Notes under the pieces: model-generated | What the model was told of the DNA's origin: nothing | Seen by the model: the letters and a program-made list of their open reading frames with translations, nothing else | Database searches by the model: none | Part shown: piece by piece, positions 1 through 5,427 of the stretch | Layout: each line of letters starts with the position of its first letter | How positions within the stretch are numbered: position 1 is the stretch's first letter | Source of the DNA: JAVBUY01 sp031552735 | GTDB taxonomy: Bacteria; Bacillota; Clostridia; Christensenellales; Aristaeellaceae | Assembly: GCA_031552735.1 (NCBI GenBank) | Contig: JAVBMF010000031.1 | Span: 1 to 5,774, forward strand | Length of the DNA: 5,774 nt | Reading direction: 5' to 3' | Made by a program: the position numbers and the translations under genes

Positions 1-1
1 C

Positions 2-247
2 GGCCGTCATACGCCGTTCTTCAACGGCTACCGCCCGCAGTTTTACTTCCGCACGACGGACGTGACCGGCAACATCAAGCTGCCGGAGGGCGTGGAGATG
101 GTGATGCCGGGCGACAACGTGCAGATGGAATGCACGCTGATCACGCCGATCGCGATCGAAGAGAAGCTGCGCTTTGCTATCCGCGAGGGTGGCCGCACGG
201 TGGGTTCCGGCGTTGTGACCAAGGTGCTGGAAGACCCGAAGAAGTAA
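2..247 (+). CDS. tuf: Elongation factor Tu, C-terminal part (5' end outside window)
   Basis: This is the last 81 residues of EF-Tu, the GTPase that delivers aminoacyl-tRNA to the ribosomal A site in the cytoplasm; the full protein is usually about 395-400 aa. The reading frame is open from base 2, so the gene enters from the left. What is visible is beta-barrel domain III: the stretch RHTPFFNGYRPQFYFRTTDV, then an EGVEMVMPGDN segment and REGGRTVGSGVVTKVLE at the end, all hallmark EF-Tu sequences. The stop is TAA at 245-247, after a lysine-rich tail (DPKK). An apparent GTG start at 62 is internal to the gene. In Firmicutes tuf is normally the last gene of the str operon (rpsL-rpsG-fusA-tuf), with rpsJ next. 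Here rpsJ appears only about 5.4 kb later. Identification is secure; the G-domain and domain II lie outside the window. Confidence 0.98.
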   Translation, partial: GRHTPFFNGYRPQFYFRTTDVTGNIKLPEGVEMVMPGDNVQMECTLITPIAIEEKLRFAIREGGRTVGSGVVTKVLEDPKK

Positions 248-264
248 GCAAGCAAAACAAAAGA

Positions 265-294
265 ACGGGGAGAGGCCGAATGGCTTCTCCCTGT
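265..294. terminator. Bidirectional intrinsic terminator between convergent tuf and anti-sigma gene
   Basis: A 13-bp stem (265-277 with 282-294, two G-T wobbles on the plus strand) closes a 4-nt loop, GAAT. On the plus strand it is followed by a T-rich run (TGTTTTGTGTTCT) and starts 17 nt after the tuf stop. On the minus strand it is followed by TTCTTTTGTTTTGC, so the same hairpin can also end the minus-strand operon, whose last stop is at 348. This fits its place between two converging transcripts. It was read by eye and no folding energy was computed. Confidence 0.88.
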
Positions 295-347
295 TTTGTG
301 TTCTCGGTAAACCTTCGGTTGTCAGTTCGAACACGGGAAACGTCGTG

Positions 348-1385
348 CTATCGTAGCGCAACTGAGAGCCGCCCAAAGATTTTCTTGCTGTGTCCGCTGT
401 AAAACTCCAATGTCACGGTGTCGGGAATTTCCTCCAGCGCAAGGGAGCCGGAGCAGGTATAACGCACGCCGTTCTCGTTAGCGACGCTGCCGCCCAGCGA
501 CATGCCGCCCGGCAGGGGTTCCCCTAGCGCATCCAGAGGCCGGGCCCAGAGGCCGAGCTGTGCTGTCTCCCGCTGCCGCTCGGTGGCAGTGGGCAGCATG
601 GTGTAGGTTACCTCATAATACACGGCCAATGCGGTGCGGGTCATCGTCACTGTGTCCAGTTCGATGCCAGCGGCATGCAGTGGCTCCTTCATGGTGCGGG
701 TCAGTGTCTCGGTGTCGGGCATTATCGGCACCGTCATGGCAAAGACATCTTGTCTGCGAGAATCCCGCTTGCTTAGGGCAGACAGGTCGGTGGCGGTTAC
801 TAGGCATTCCAATGAAAGCGCATCGTCGTCCAGCGGAAATTCACCGCCGGTGACGCAGACTAGGCTTCCATCCTCCTCGCGCTGGTAGTCGCACCAATTG
901 GTGATCCAGTCGCCAGAGCTTGCGGAAAAACTGAGCCGTAGGGGTTTCGCGACATCGGGATCGGGCGCACCGCCCTCATCCGCCCCTAGCAGCAGGACAC
1001 CCGGATCATCGGACGAGAAGGCCACTGTCATGTACAGACAACGGCCATCGTAGAGGGCTTCGCGCACGGTGACGGTGATTTCGCCCAAGGTCTTTTCGGC
1101 TAGGGGCGCGTGCGCTTGGGAAAGAATTTCCCGACCCTGTCCGGTCAGTGTGTCGTCGTGGTGCTGACGGTACATTTCCAGCAGGCCGAAGTGCTGCGCC
1201 ACGGCATAGGCCGCGCCTGCCAAGAGAATGGTGATCAGCCCGACCGCCAGTGCGATTCGCAGCGGATAGCGGCGGACGGCGGGCTGCGCAGCCCGCGCCT
1301 CGCGCAACGCCTGCGCCACCGTTTCTTGAAAGGCTTCCGGAGCGTGTCCAAAGGCATTGCGGTAGGAATGGGTATTGGCTTTCAT
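348..1385 (-). CDS. Putative membrane anti-sigma factor, last gene of ECF sigma operon
   Basis: The 345-aa product is probably the membrane anti-sigma factor that holds the adjacent ECF sigma factor inactive. The sequence shows a short cytoplasmic N-terminus (residues 1-41, with an APEAFQETVAQAL helix). One transmembrane segment follows at about 42-63 (rich in L, I, V, A), then a motif HFGLLEMY and a roughly 270-residue extracytoplasmic part. The outside part begins with a beta-rich segment (ITVTVREALYDGRCLYMTV). This resembles domains I know from clostridial sigma-linked proteins of the DUF4179 type; that match is from memory and is not certain. The start ATG (1383-1385) overlaps the sigma stop as ATGA, with an excellent site GAGGAGGT at 1392-1399, which implies translational coupling. 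No zinc-binding HxxxCxxC anti-sigma motif is visible, so it is not a classical ZAS-type protein. The stop is TAG at 348-350; the bidirectional terminator lies about 54 nt beyond. Confidence 0.72.
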   Translation of the reverse strand: MKANTHSYRNAFGHAPEAFQETVAQALREARAAQPAVRRYPLRIALAVGLITILLAGAAYAVAQHFGLLEMYRQHHDDTLTGQGREILSQAHAPLAEKTLGEITVTVREALYDGRCLYMTVAFSSDDPGVLLLGADEGGAPDPDVAKPLRLSFSASSGDWITNWCDYQREEDGSLVCVTGGEFPLDDDALSLECLVTATDLSALSKRDSRRQDVFAMTVPIMPDTETLTRTMKEPLHAAGIELDTVTMTRTALAVYYEVTYTMLPTATERQRETAQLGLWARPLDALGEPLPGGMSLGGSVANENGVRYTCSGSLALEEIPDTVTLEFYSGHSKKIFGRLSVALR

Positions 1386-1870
1386 CGGCGCACCTCCTCG
1401 GTACCCGGCAAAATATGCGCATAGGCTTCGCGTATCTTTTTGCGCGCGCGGTGCAGGCGGGATTTAATGGTTCCGGCGGGCAGGCGCATCATCCGCGCGA
1501 TCTCGCCCACTGCGTATTCCTCCACATAGTAGAGCATCGCCGGTGTACGGAGCGATTCTTCCAGTGATAAAAACATGTCGTGCAAAAACGGATCGGCGTC
1601 GGGCGGGGCGCTGCGCTCGGGCATTTCCGCTATCGGCATCTCGCGCTTTTTTTTGCGCTGCATCGCGTAGCATTCATTGAGCAGAATGCGCACCACCCAG
1701 GTTTCCACATAGCGGTCGTCGCGCAATTTGCCGCGCTGCTGCCATGCCTTGCGGATGCTTTCTTGCACGGCATCCTCGCGATCTGCAACCTGTGGCAACA
1801 GGCTGTAGGACACGCGATACAGGGTTTCCTGCATCTGTGTAATACGCTGGGCAAAGGCTTGGTCTGTCAT
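1382..1870 (-). CDS. RNA polymerase sigma factor, sigma-70 family, ECF type
   Basis: The 162-aa product has the size and two-domain layout of ECF sigma factors, which bind core RNA polymerase and direct it to a small regulon. Region 2 spans about residues 14-76: REDAVQESIRKAW is the region 2.2-like core-binding helix, and YVETWVVRILLNECYAMQRK matches region 2.3/2.4. A short linker (about 77-100) follows. Region 4 spans about 101-150, with the helix-turn-helix EYAVGEIARMMRLPAGTIKSRLHRARKKIRE, broken here as EYAVGEIARMMRLPAG then TIKSRLHRAR. I place the start at 1870 because GGAGGAG (1876-1882) lies just upstream; an ATG at 1894 in the same frame lies upstream of that site and has no good one of its own. 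The gene follows the 430-aa gene by 31 nt and overlaps the anti-sigma start by 4 nt. A run of eight A in the coding strand (about 1647-1654) encodes part of a lysine-rich stretch. Its regulon cannot be told from this window. Confidence 0.93.
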   Translation of the reverse strand: MTDQAFAQRITQMQETLYRVSYSLLPQVADREDAVQESIRKAWQQRGKLRDDRYVETWVVRILLNECYAMQRKKKREMPIAEMPERSAPPDADPFLHDMFLSLEESLRTPAMLYYVEEYAVGEIARMMRLPAGTIKSRLHRARKKIREAYAHILPGTEEVRR

Positions 1871-1901
1871 AGCGTCTCCTCCGTATTCGGGCATGGGCGC
1901 A

Positions 1902-3194
1902 TCACATGGTCAGGTAGCTCTTGCCGGTGATGGCGTCTAGGTAAAGTCCATAGGGCTGGCCGTCCTTTGAACCACCTTCCACCTTCTCGTCTAGGAAACA
2001 CCACATGGGCTGCCAGTTCGTCCATTCGGCTCCGCCTTCCACAAAAAACACCCTGACGTAGGTCAGATAGACGCGGTCGATTGTAAGCCGCGTATTCTCG
2101 TCGTACATCACGAGGTCGAATTCTTTGTACTCGGTAGCCATGCTTTCCACAGCCTGCTCCAGCGAGAGCACGGGAACATCCTGCGCCAGCGCGAACGTGC
2201 AGGCGTTGGATGCGTCGTAATGGATGACACCCGACGCCGAAACCAATACCTGCGCCAGCATGCCATTTGCATACTGCACGCGAGAGGTTGTGCGGAAACT
2301 GCTGATGTAGCCCTCCAAATCGCTGTGCCCCATGTACACCGGGATGTCCTGGTAATTGAAGCGAAGCGTCACAAAGTACAAGCCGTCGCCGCCATAATCC
2401 TGTTCGCCTTCCCGAGGAATGCTGCTGAACTTGGTGTATTGATCCTCGTACAGCGTTTTGTTGAATGCATCCCACTGTGCCCAGGTAACCGCAGCAATAT
2501 CGACACTTTCCACGGTGAAGGGGAAAGCTTCGGGCTGCATGGCCAAGGTATACTCCTTGGCCTGCTGTGCGGCCTTCTCACGGCCGAGGAAGGAAAGCTC
2601 CTGCGCCAACTGCGCCTGACTTTCATAGAGATATTTCCCCTTCGGCTTTCTGGTGTGCAAATAATCGGTGACCTGGGCGTAGTGGCTTCGTTCCTCTTTG
2701 CTTGCATACCGGGCATAGCAGACCCGTCCTGGCTCAACAAGAATACACTCGCCGCGCGCATTGTAGGTATCGTATCGGTCAAAATCCAGTGCAATCACTT
2801 CTCGCTTGGATTCCTTGTCCTGAAACAAAAGATCCGGCAGTGCCTTGTAATCGTAAGGGATCGGCAGGCTTTTGGCTGTTTGCATCGTGAGCGCGCTGGG
2901 CTCCACCGCCTCGGCATCAATGCGCAGCTTGCGGCTGATGTCTCGCTGGATATGCGTGATGCGCGGCTTCGGCGCGGATGTTGCGAAATTGTCCGCAATT
3001 TTTTCTGCTTGGGAATCCGGCGTGGGTGTGCATTGCGCCTGCGCAATTGCGACCGGCGCGGCTTCGGCCAACGCATCCGCCTGCCCTGCGCTCACGGCGT
3101 CCTGCCGTTGCCACAAGATGGCGCCTATCACACAGGTCAATATAATGGTCAACACGCTGCTCAACATGATCAGTTGTCTCTCTCTGTGTTTCAT
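1902..3194 (-). CDS. Membrane-anchored extracytoplasmic protein of unknown function, first gene of sigma operon
   Basis: I do not recognise this 430-aa protein firmly. Residues 1-7 are charged (MKHRERQ), followed by one hydrophobic segment at about 8-28, which is a membrane anchor or uncleaved signal. An Ala/Gln/Pro-rich stretch to about residue 70 looks like a flexible linker. The rest is soluble and probably outside the cell. The C-terminus (about 360-430) has a beta-rich segment with TIDRVYLTYVRVFFVEGG, then WQPMWCFLDE, and ends YGLYLDAITGKSYLTM. This resembles the tail of YycI/PepSY-like domains and of clostridial DUF6034-type proteins, but that is from memory and weak. No enzyme motif is seen. 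I chose the start at 3194 because GAGGGAGG (3203-3210) sits 8 nt upstream; the ATG at 3212 overlaps that site. It lies 31 nt before the sigma gene on the same strand, so it may be a sensor or accessory partner of the sigma/anti-sigma pair. No convincing sigma-A promoter was found upstream. Confidence 0.7.
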   Translation of the reverse strand: MKHRERQLIMLSSVLTIILTCVIGAILWQRQDAVSAGQADALAEAAPVAIAQAQCTPTPDSQAEKIADNFATSAPKPRITHIQRDISRKLRIDAEAVEPSALTMQTAKSLPIPYDYKALPDLLFQDKESKREVIALDFDRYDTYNARGECILVEPGRVCYARYASKEERSHYAQVTDYLHTRKPKGKYLYESQAQLAQELSFLGREKAAQQAKEYTLAMQPEAFPFTVESVDIAAVTWAQWDAFNKTLYEDQYTKFSSIPREGEQDYGGDGLYFVTLRFNYQDIPVYMGHSDLEGYISSFRTTSRVQYANGMLAQVLVSASGVIHYDASNACTFALAQDVPVLSLEQAVESMATEYKEFDLVMYDENTRLTIDRVYLTYVRVFFVEGGAEWTNWQPMWCFLDEKVEGGSKDGQPYGLYLDAITGKSYLTM

Positions 3195-3240
3195 TGGGCG
3201 AACCTCCCTCATATTGATTGGAAAACGTGCTTTCCCCGTG

Positions 3241-3278
3241 ACCGATTAACTGTTGGATCAATGCACAACGCAATCGGT
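3241..3278. repeat. Inverted repeat upstream of the sigma operon (possible operator or leader hairpin)
   Basis: ACCGATT (3241-3247) is perfectly inverted as AATCGGT (3272-3278), and inside it GTTG (3252-3255) is inverted as CAAC (3266-3269). The site lies 47-84 nt before the start of the 430-aa gene and downstream of the long palindrome. It could be a regulator binding site or a hairpin in the 5' leader of the three-gene operon. It has no T-run after it on either strand, so it is not a typical terminator. Function is inferred from position only. Confidence 0.4.
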
Positions 3279-3303
3279 TCATGAAAATCAAAAAATAAGA
3301 GAA

Positions 3304-3369
3304 AAATTCCTCAGCTGCGCCTTGAAATGACAATGTGTCGGCTGTCATTCCGCGCGCAGTGAGGAATTT
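3304..3369 (-). repeat. 66-bp palindromic repeat element, likely also terminator of the methyltransferase gene
   Basis: The ends AAATTCCTCA (3304-3313) and TGAGGAATTT (3360-3369) are perfect inverted copies. Inside them CTGCGC (3315-3320) pairs with GCGCAG (3354-3359), and GAAATGACA (3324-3332) pairs with TGTCATTCC (3343-3351) through one wobble that exists only in minus-strand RNA. The loop is 10 nt. On the minus strand the hairpin is followed by a T-rich tail (TTCTCTTATTTTTTG), and it begins 13 nt after the methyltransferase stop, so it can act as its terminator. Each half is a version of one 27-29 nt unit, TGTCATTCC...GCGCAG...GAGGAATTT, placed head to head. Units of this kind recur in many bacterial genomes in my recollection, so this may be a small dispersed mobile palindrome. 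Confidence 0.75.
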
Positions 3370-3382
3370 GTTATAACCCGCA

Positions 3383-4177
3383 CTACTTCGTGCAAATAAA
3401 AATCTTTGTAGAATCGGTCAGCGCGGGCCCACGGAAATTGGCGTGCAGCCTGGGATCAGTATCTTTGCCGTCCACGACGGACACAGTAAAGCCAATGCGC
3501 GCGACGATATCAGGAAAGTCCTCGCCGAACAGGCGCAGATGGTCGCTCTGGGCGAAGTGGAGCTCGCGATCCTCGGGCGTGACCACGCTTGCGTCCTCAT
3601 AGGTGGTGGCCAGCGTCTCCAGCCCGGGCACCGACAGCACCAGTTGCCCGCCCGGCGCGAGGACGCGGTATAGCTCGGCCAACGAACGTCGGTAGTCCGG
3701 CACATGCTCCAGCACATGGTTGCACACCGCTAGGTGAATGCTGGCATCGGGCAGTGCGATGTCGTTGAGGTCAAGCTTCAGATCGACGCCCGGCTCAAAC
3801 AGATCAGAAGTGGTGTAAGGCAGCTTGTGGCGCTTGAACCAAGTGGTGATCGATCGCTCCGGCGCGAAAACAAGCCGCGCGGCTTTGGGCGTAGCGGCAT
3901 CGGGCAGGTGCTTGTCCCAATAATCGCACAAAATGCGATGGCGTCCGACAGAGCGGCAGTAGGGGCAGAGCGTGCCGCGCACCGATTCGGCGGTATAATA
4001 GCGTCCCAGCTTGGCGGGATAATCTAGGAAATGTGAAAACGTCCGGCCGCAGCAAGGGCAATAGACTTCGTTGCCGCGCGCGTGGCGAGCCTCGACGAGC
4101 TGTGTGGCGCGCTTTTTTGCGGAGATCGCGAAGTCATATGCGCGCCAGTAGGTGCGGCGAAGAAAACGGATCGGCAT
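3383..4177 (-). CDS. Class I SAM-dependent methyltransferase with N-terminal zinc-ribbon-like motif
   Basis: The 264-aa product is predicted to transfer a methyl group from S-adenosylmethionine in the cytoplasm; the acceptor is unknown. Residues 1-37 are basic. Residues 40-74 hold two cysteine pairs, CPCC (40-43) and CPYC (71-74), that look like a zinc ribbon. The methyltransferase fold follows. A first strand LVFAPERSI (about 102-110) stands where most families have a glycine-rich DxGxGxG loop. Then come TSDLFEPGVDLKLDL (123-137), CNHVLEHVPD (152-161) and YRVLAPGGQLVLSVPG (170-185), the methyltransferase-11 signature. Near the end SDHLRLFGEDF (211-221) matches a DHxRxxG motif seen in relatives linked to surface polysaccharide genes. 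I chose the start at 4177, 6 nt from AGGAGG (4184-4189); the adjacent ATG at 4180 would be only 3 nt away. In-frame codons further upstream run into the next gene's 3' end and lie above the promoter. The gene is monocistronic, with a promoter at 4225-4253 and the palindrome after it. Confidence 0.88.
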   Translation of the reverse strand: MPIRFLRRTYWRAYDFAISAKKRATQLVEARHARGNEVYCPCCGRTFSHFLDYPAKLGRYYTAESVRGTLCPYCRSVGRHRILCDYWDKHLPDAATPKAARLVFAPERSITTWFKRHKLPYTTSDLFEPGVDLKLDLNDIALPDASIHLAVCNHVLEHVPDYRRSLAELYRVLAPGGQLVLSVPGLETLATTYEDASVVTPEDRELHFAQSDHLRLFGEDFPDIVARIGFTVSVVDGKDTDPRLHANFRGPALTDSTKIFICTK

Positions 4178-4183
4178 CATGCG

Positions 4184-4189
4184 CCTCCT
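4184..4189 (-). promoter_or_regulatory. Ribosome binding site that sets the methyltransferase start
   Basis: A perfect AGGAGG on the minus strand. Two ATG codons in tandem follow, at 4178-4180 and 4175-4177. The spacer is 3 nt to the first and 6 nt to the second, so the second is the preferred start (protein begins MPIRF). Confidence 0.8.
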
Positions 4190-4224
4190 GCGCGGCGTTG
4201 GCCGCAGAGAATTGAACAAATGAA

Positions 4225-4253
4225 AGTATAGCATACGGCCACAGCATGGGCAA
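4225..4253 (-). promoter_or_regulatory. Sigma-A promoter of the methyltransferase gene
   Basis: On the minus strand, -35 TTGCCC (4248-4253), a 17-nt spacer and -10 TATACT (4225-4230), with an extended -10 TG one base before the hexamer. The predicted transcript begins near 4218, giving a leader of about 40 nt that contains the AGGAGG site. It lies in the gap after the phosphodiesterase stop, so the methyltransferase is probably its own unit. Confidence 0.75.
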
Positions 4254-4274
4254 GCTGGCATGCACTTGGAGAAA

Positions 4275-4297
4275 CGCGGTGGCGATTCGAGACCGCG
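4275..4297 (-). terminator. Weak candidate terminator after the phosphodiesterase gene
   Basis: CGCGGT (4275-4280) and ACCGCG (4292-4297) form a 6-bp GC-rich stem with an 11-nt loop, about 24 nt after the stop at 4321. On the minus strand it is followed only by TTTCTCC, a short T-run, so termination may be partial and some read-through into the methyltransferase gene is possible. Confidence 0.35.
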
Positions 4298-4320
4298 CGA
4301 TGGCGCCAGAATTCCCTCTG

Positions 4321-5199
4321 CTATTTTTCTAGGATTTGTTCCGGCGCAATGAAATCTGTATAAATCCCGGTAACGCCCGCGTCGCGGCACTTTTGCCATT
4401 CGGTCAGGTCATTCACGGTGTGGGTGTACGATGCCACGCCGATTTTATGCAAGGATTTGACAAAGTGGCTGTATTCGGGGAGCCAACCTTGCGGGAAGGT
4501 GATGGCTTGCACACGAGGCGTTTTTTCGGCGAAATCCAATATCTGCGCGGGGGTGTCCCCACTCATGTACAGCGTATAAATAATATCAGGGAAAGAATGC
4601 ACTTGATCAATGACGGACAGCATCGGCTGGTTGTATATTTGCGGGACGATGCGGTCCAACATAGAAGGGTCCACGGCGCGGACAGCGTCACACAGCAGCG
4701 TGAACTGCTGCAAAATATGCTCCGAATCGGTGTATTTCGTATCCGTTACCCACAGCGTATCGGGGTATTGCGCCATAAGACTAACGATATCGGTCAGTTG
4801 CATGGCCGTGTATTTGCCGAGAATCTTTTGATCCAAAACCTCTGCGAGAGAAGGCGGTGCGGAGGGGGTATCCACCAATTGCGGCGGAACAGTTTGTCCT
4901 AAAGACGCCCACATATTTTCATCGTGCCGTGCGACCAGGTGGTTGTCCGTGGTCAATGTCAAGTCGATTTCGAATACGCGGATGCCCAGAGCATAGTTGG
5001 CCTCAAATGCTTCGCGGCAGTTGGTGTATACGCGACCGTCAATACCGCCCAGCGCATGCGCGATCAAAGGGTACTGGCGGAGGTTGTTGGCCCCCTGGCG
5101 CGGGGGGTGAACAGCGTGAAGTAAAGTCCAGGCGACCAGTGAGACGCAGAGGACAACAAAAGCACAAAGCACAAATATATATTTTTGACGATTTTTCAT
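4321..5199 (-). CDS. Membrane-anchored GDPD/PI-PLC-like phosphodiesterase
   Basis: The 292-aa product belongs to the TIM-barrel phosphodiesterase superfamily that includes glycerophosphodiester phosphodiesterases, which split glycerophosphodiesters into an alcohol and glycerol-3-phosphate. Residues 7-30 are one hydrophobic segment after a basic MKNRQK, so the enzyme is anchored with its catalytic domain outside. Key positions are His48 (IAHALGGIDG), Glu77 and Asp79 (VFEIDLTLT, metal ligands), His92 (ARHDEN), and Asp153/Lys155 (VTDTKY). YTHTVNDLTEW and GVTGIYTDFI near the end close the barrel. The usual HRG is replaced by HALGG, and YTNCREAF stands where PENT is usual. I recall this variant from clostridial proteins of unproven substrate, so true GDPD activity is not assured. 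The start at 5199 lies downstream of the promoter at 5259-5287; AGGAAG (5211-5216) is a rather distant site, 11 nt away. Longer forms starting near 5343 would begin upstream of that promoter and are unlikely. Confidence 0.85.
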   Translation of the reverse strand: MKNRQKYIFVLCAFVVLCVSLVAWTLLHAVHPPRQGANNLRQYPLIAHALGGIDGRVYTNCREAFEANYALGIRVFEIDLTLTTDNHLVARHDENMWASLGQTVPPQLVDTPSAPPSLAEVLDQKILGKYTAMQLTDIVSLMAQYPDTLWVTDTKYTDSEHILQQFTLLCDAVRAVDPSMLDRIVPQIYNQPMLSVIDQVHSFPDIIYTLYMSGDTPAQILDFAEKTPRVQAITFPQGWLPEYSHFVKSLHKIGVASYTHTVNDLTEWQKCRDAGVTGIYTDFIAPEQILEK

Positions 5200-5392
5200 G
5201 AGTCGCCTAGCTTCCTTTCCATGAGGTCTGAAACAACATATAGGAAAATGCCAATGGAAGTATACCAAATGTGGTGGCGAAAGTAAAGAAAGCGAAAGCG
5301 CGCGCGACACACCCGGCACATGGGGCATCGCAACAGCCCGCAAACGCTGGAAAAATCATTGTTTTTTATGCGAAAAAAATTGCAAAAAGTGC
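5200..5392. other. Intergenic region upstream of the divergent phosphodiesterase and rpsJ promoters
   Basis: Apart from the phosphodiesterase promoter (5259-5287) and the A/T-rich tract before the rpsJ promoter, I see no gene in this stretch. Open frames crossing it are extensions of the phosphodiesterase frame upstream of its promoter or are read against rpsJ signals. It includes an alternating CG run (CGCGCGCG, about 5299-5306). Confidence 0.6.
5259..5287 (-). promoter_or_regulatory. Sigma-A promoter of the phosphodiesterase gene
   Basis: On the minus strand, -35 TTTACT (5282-5287), a 17-nt spacer and -10 TATACT (5259-5264), with an extended -10 TG (TGGTATACT). Transcription would begin near 5252, leaving a leader of about 52 nt. 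It is divergent from the rpsJ promoter, with about 105 bp between the two -35 boxes. Confidence 0.75.
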
Positions 5393-5421
5393 TTGCCAAG
5401 CTAAAAGTGTTGTAGTACAAT
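5393..5421 (+). promoter_or_regulatory. Sigma-A promoter of the S10 ribosomal protein operon
   Basis: -35 TTGCCA (5393-5398), a 17-nt spacer and -10 TACAAT (5416-5421), giving a start near 5428. An A/T-rich stretch just upstream (about 5351-5388, with runs of six T, seven A and five A) looks like an UP element, as expected for a strong ribosomal protein promoter. The distance to rpsJ leaves a leader of about 210 nt. Confidence 0.85.
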
Positions 5422-5427
5422 AACAAA

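Noticed and set aside
298..334. GTGTTC (298-303) inverted as GAACAC (329-334), with a small AACC-TTC-GGTT hairpin inside, as a second terminator
   Set aside because: The arms are only 6 bp with a long loop and no T-run, and the adjacent 265-294 hairpin already explains termination.
2220..3284. A 354-codon plus-strand open frame antisense to the 430-aa gene
   Set aside because: It is the mirror of a gene with a good ribosome binding site and sensible protein features; its own translation is rich in Cys, Arg and His and has no recognisable motifs or binding site.
4178..4399. A longer N-terminus for the methyltransferase starting at 4399
   Set aside because: It would overlap the end of the phosphodiesterase gene and cover a good extended -10 promoter and a perfect AGGAGG site that serve the start at 4177.
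4336..4902. A 188-codon plus-strand open frame antisense to the phosphodiesterase
   Set aside because: The minus-strand frame carries conserved catalytic motifs, and this one shows none.
5200..5343. A longer phosphodiesterase starting at 5343
   Set aside because: The added residues lie across and upstream of the promoter at 5259-5287, are not signal-like, and the charged start followed by a membrane segment at 5199 is typical.
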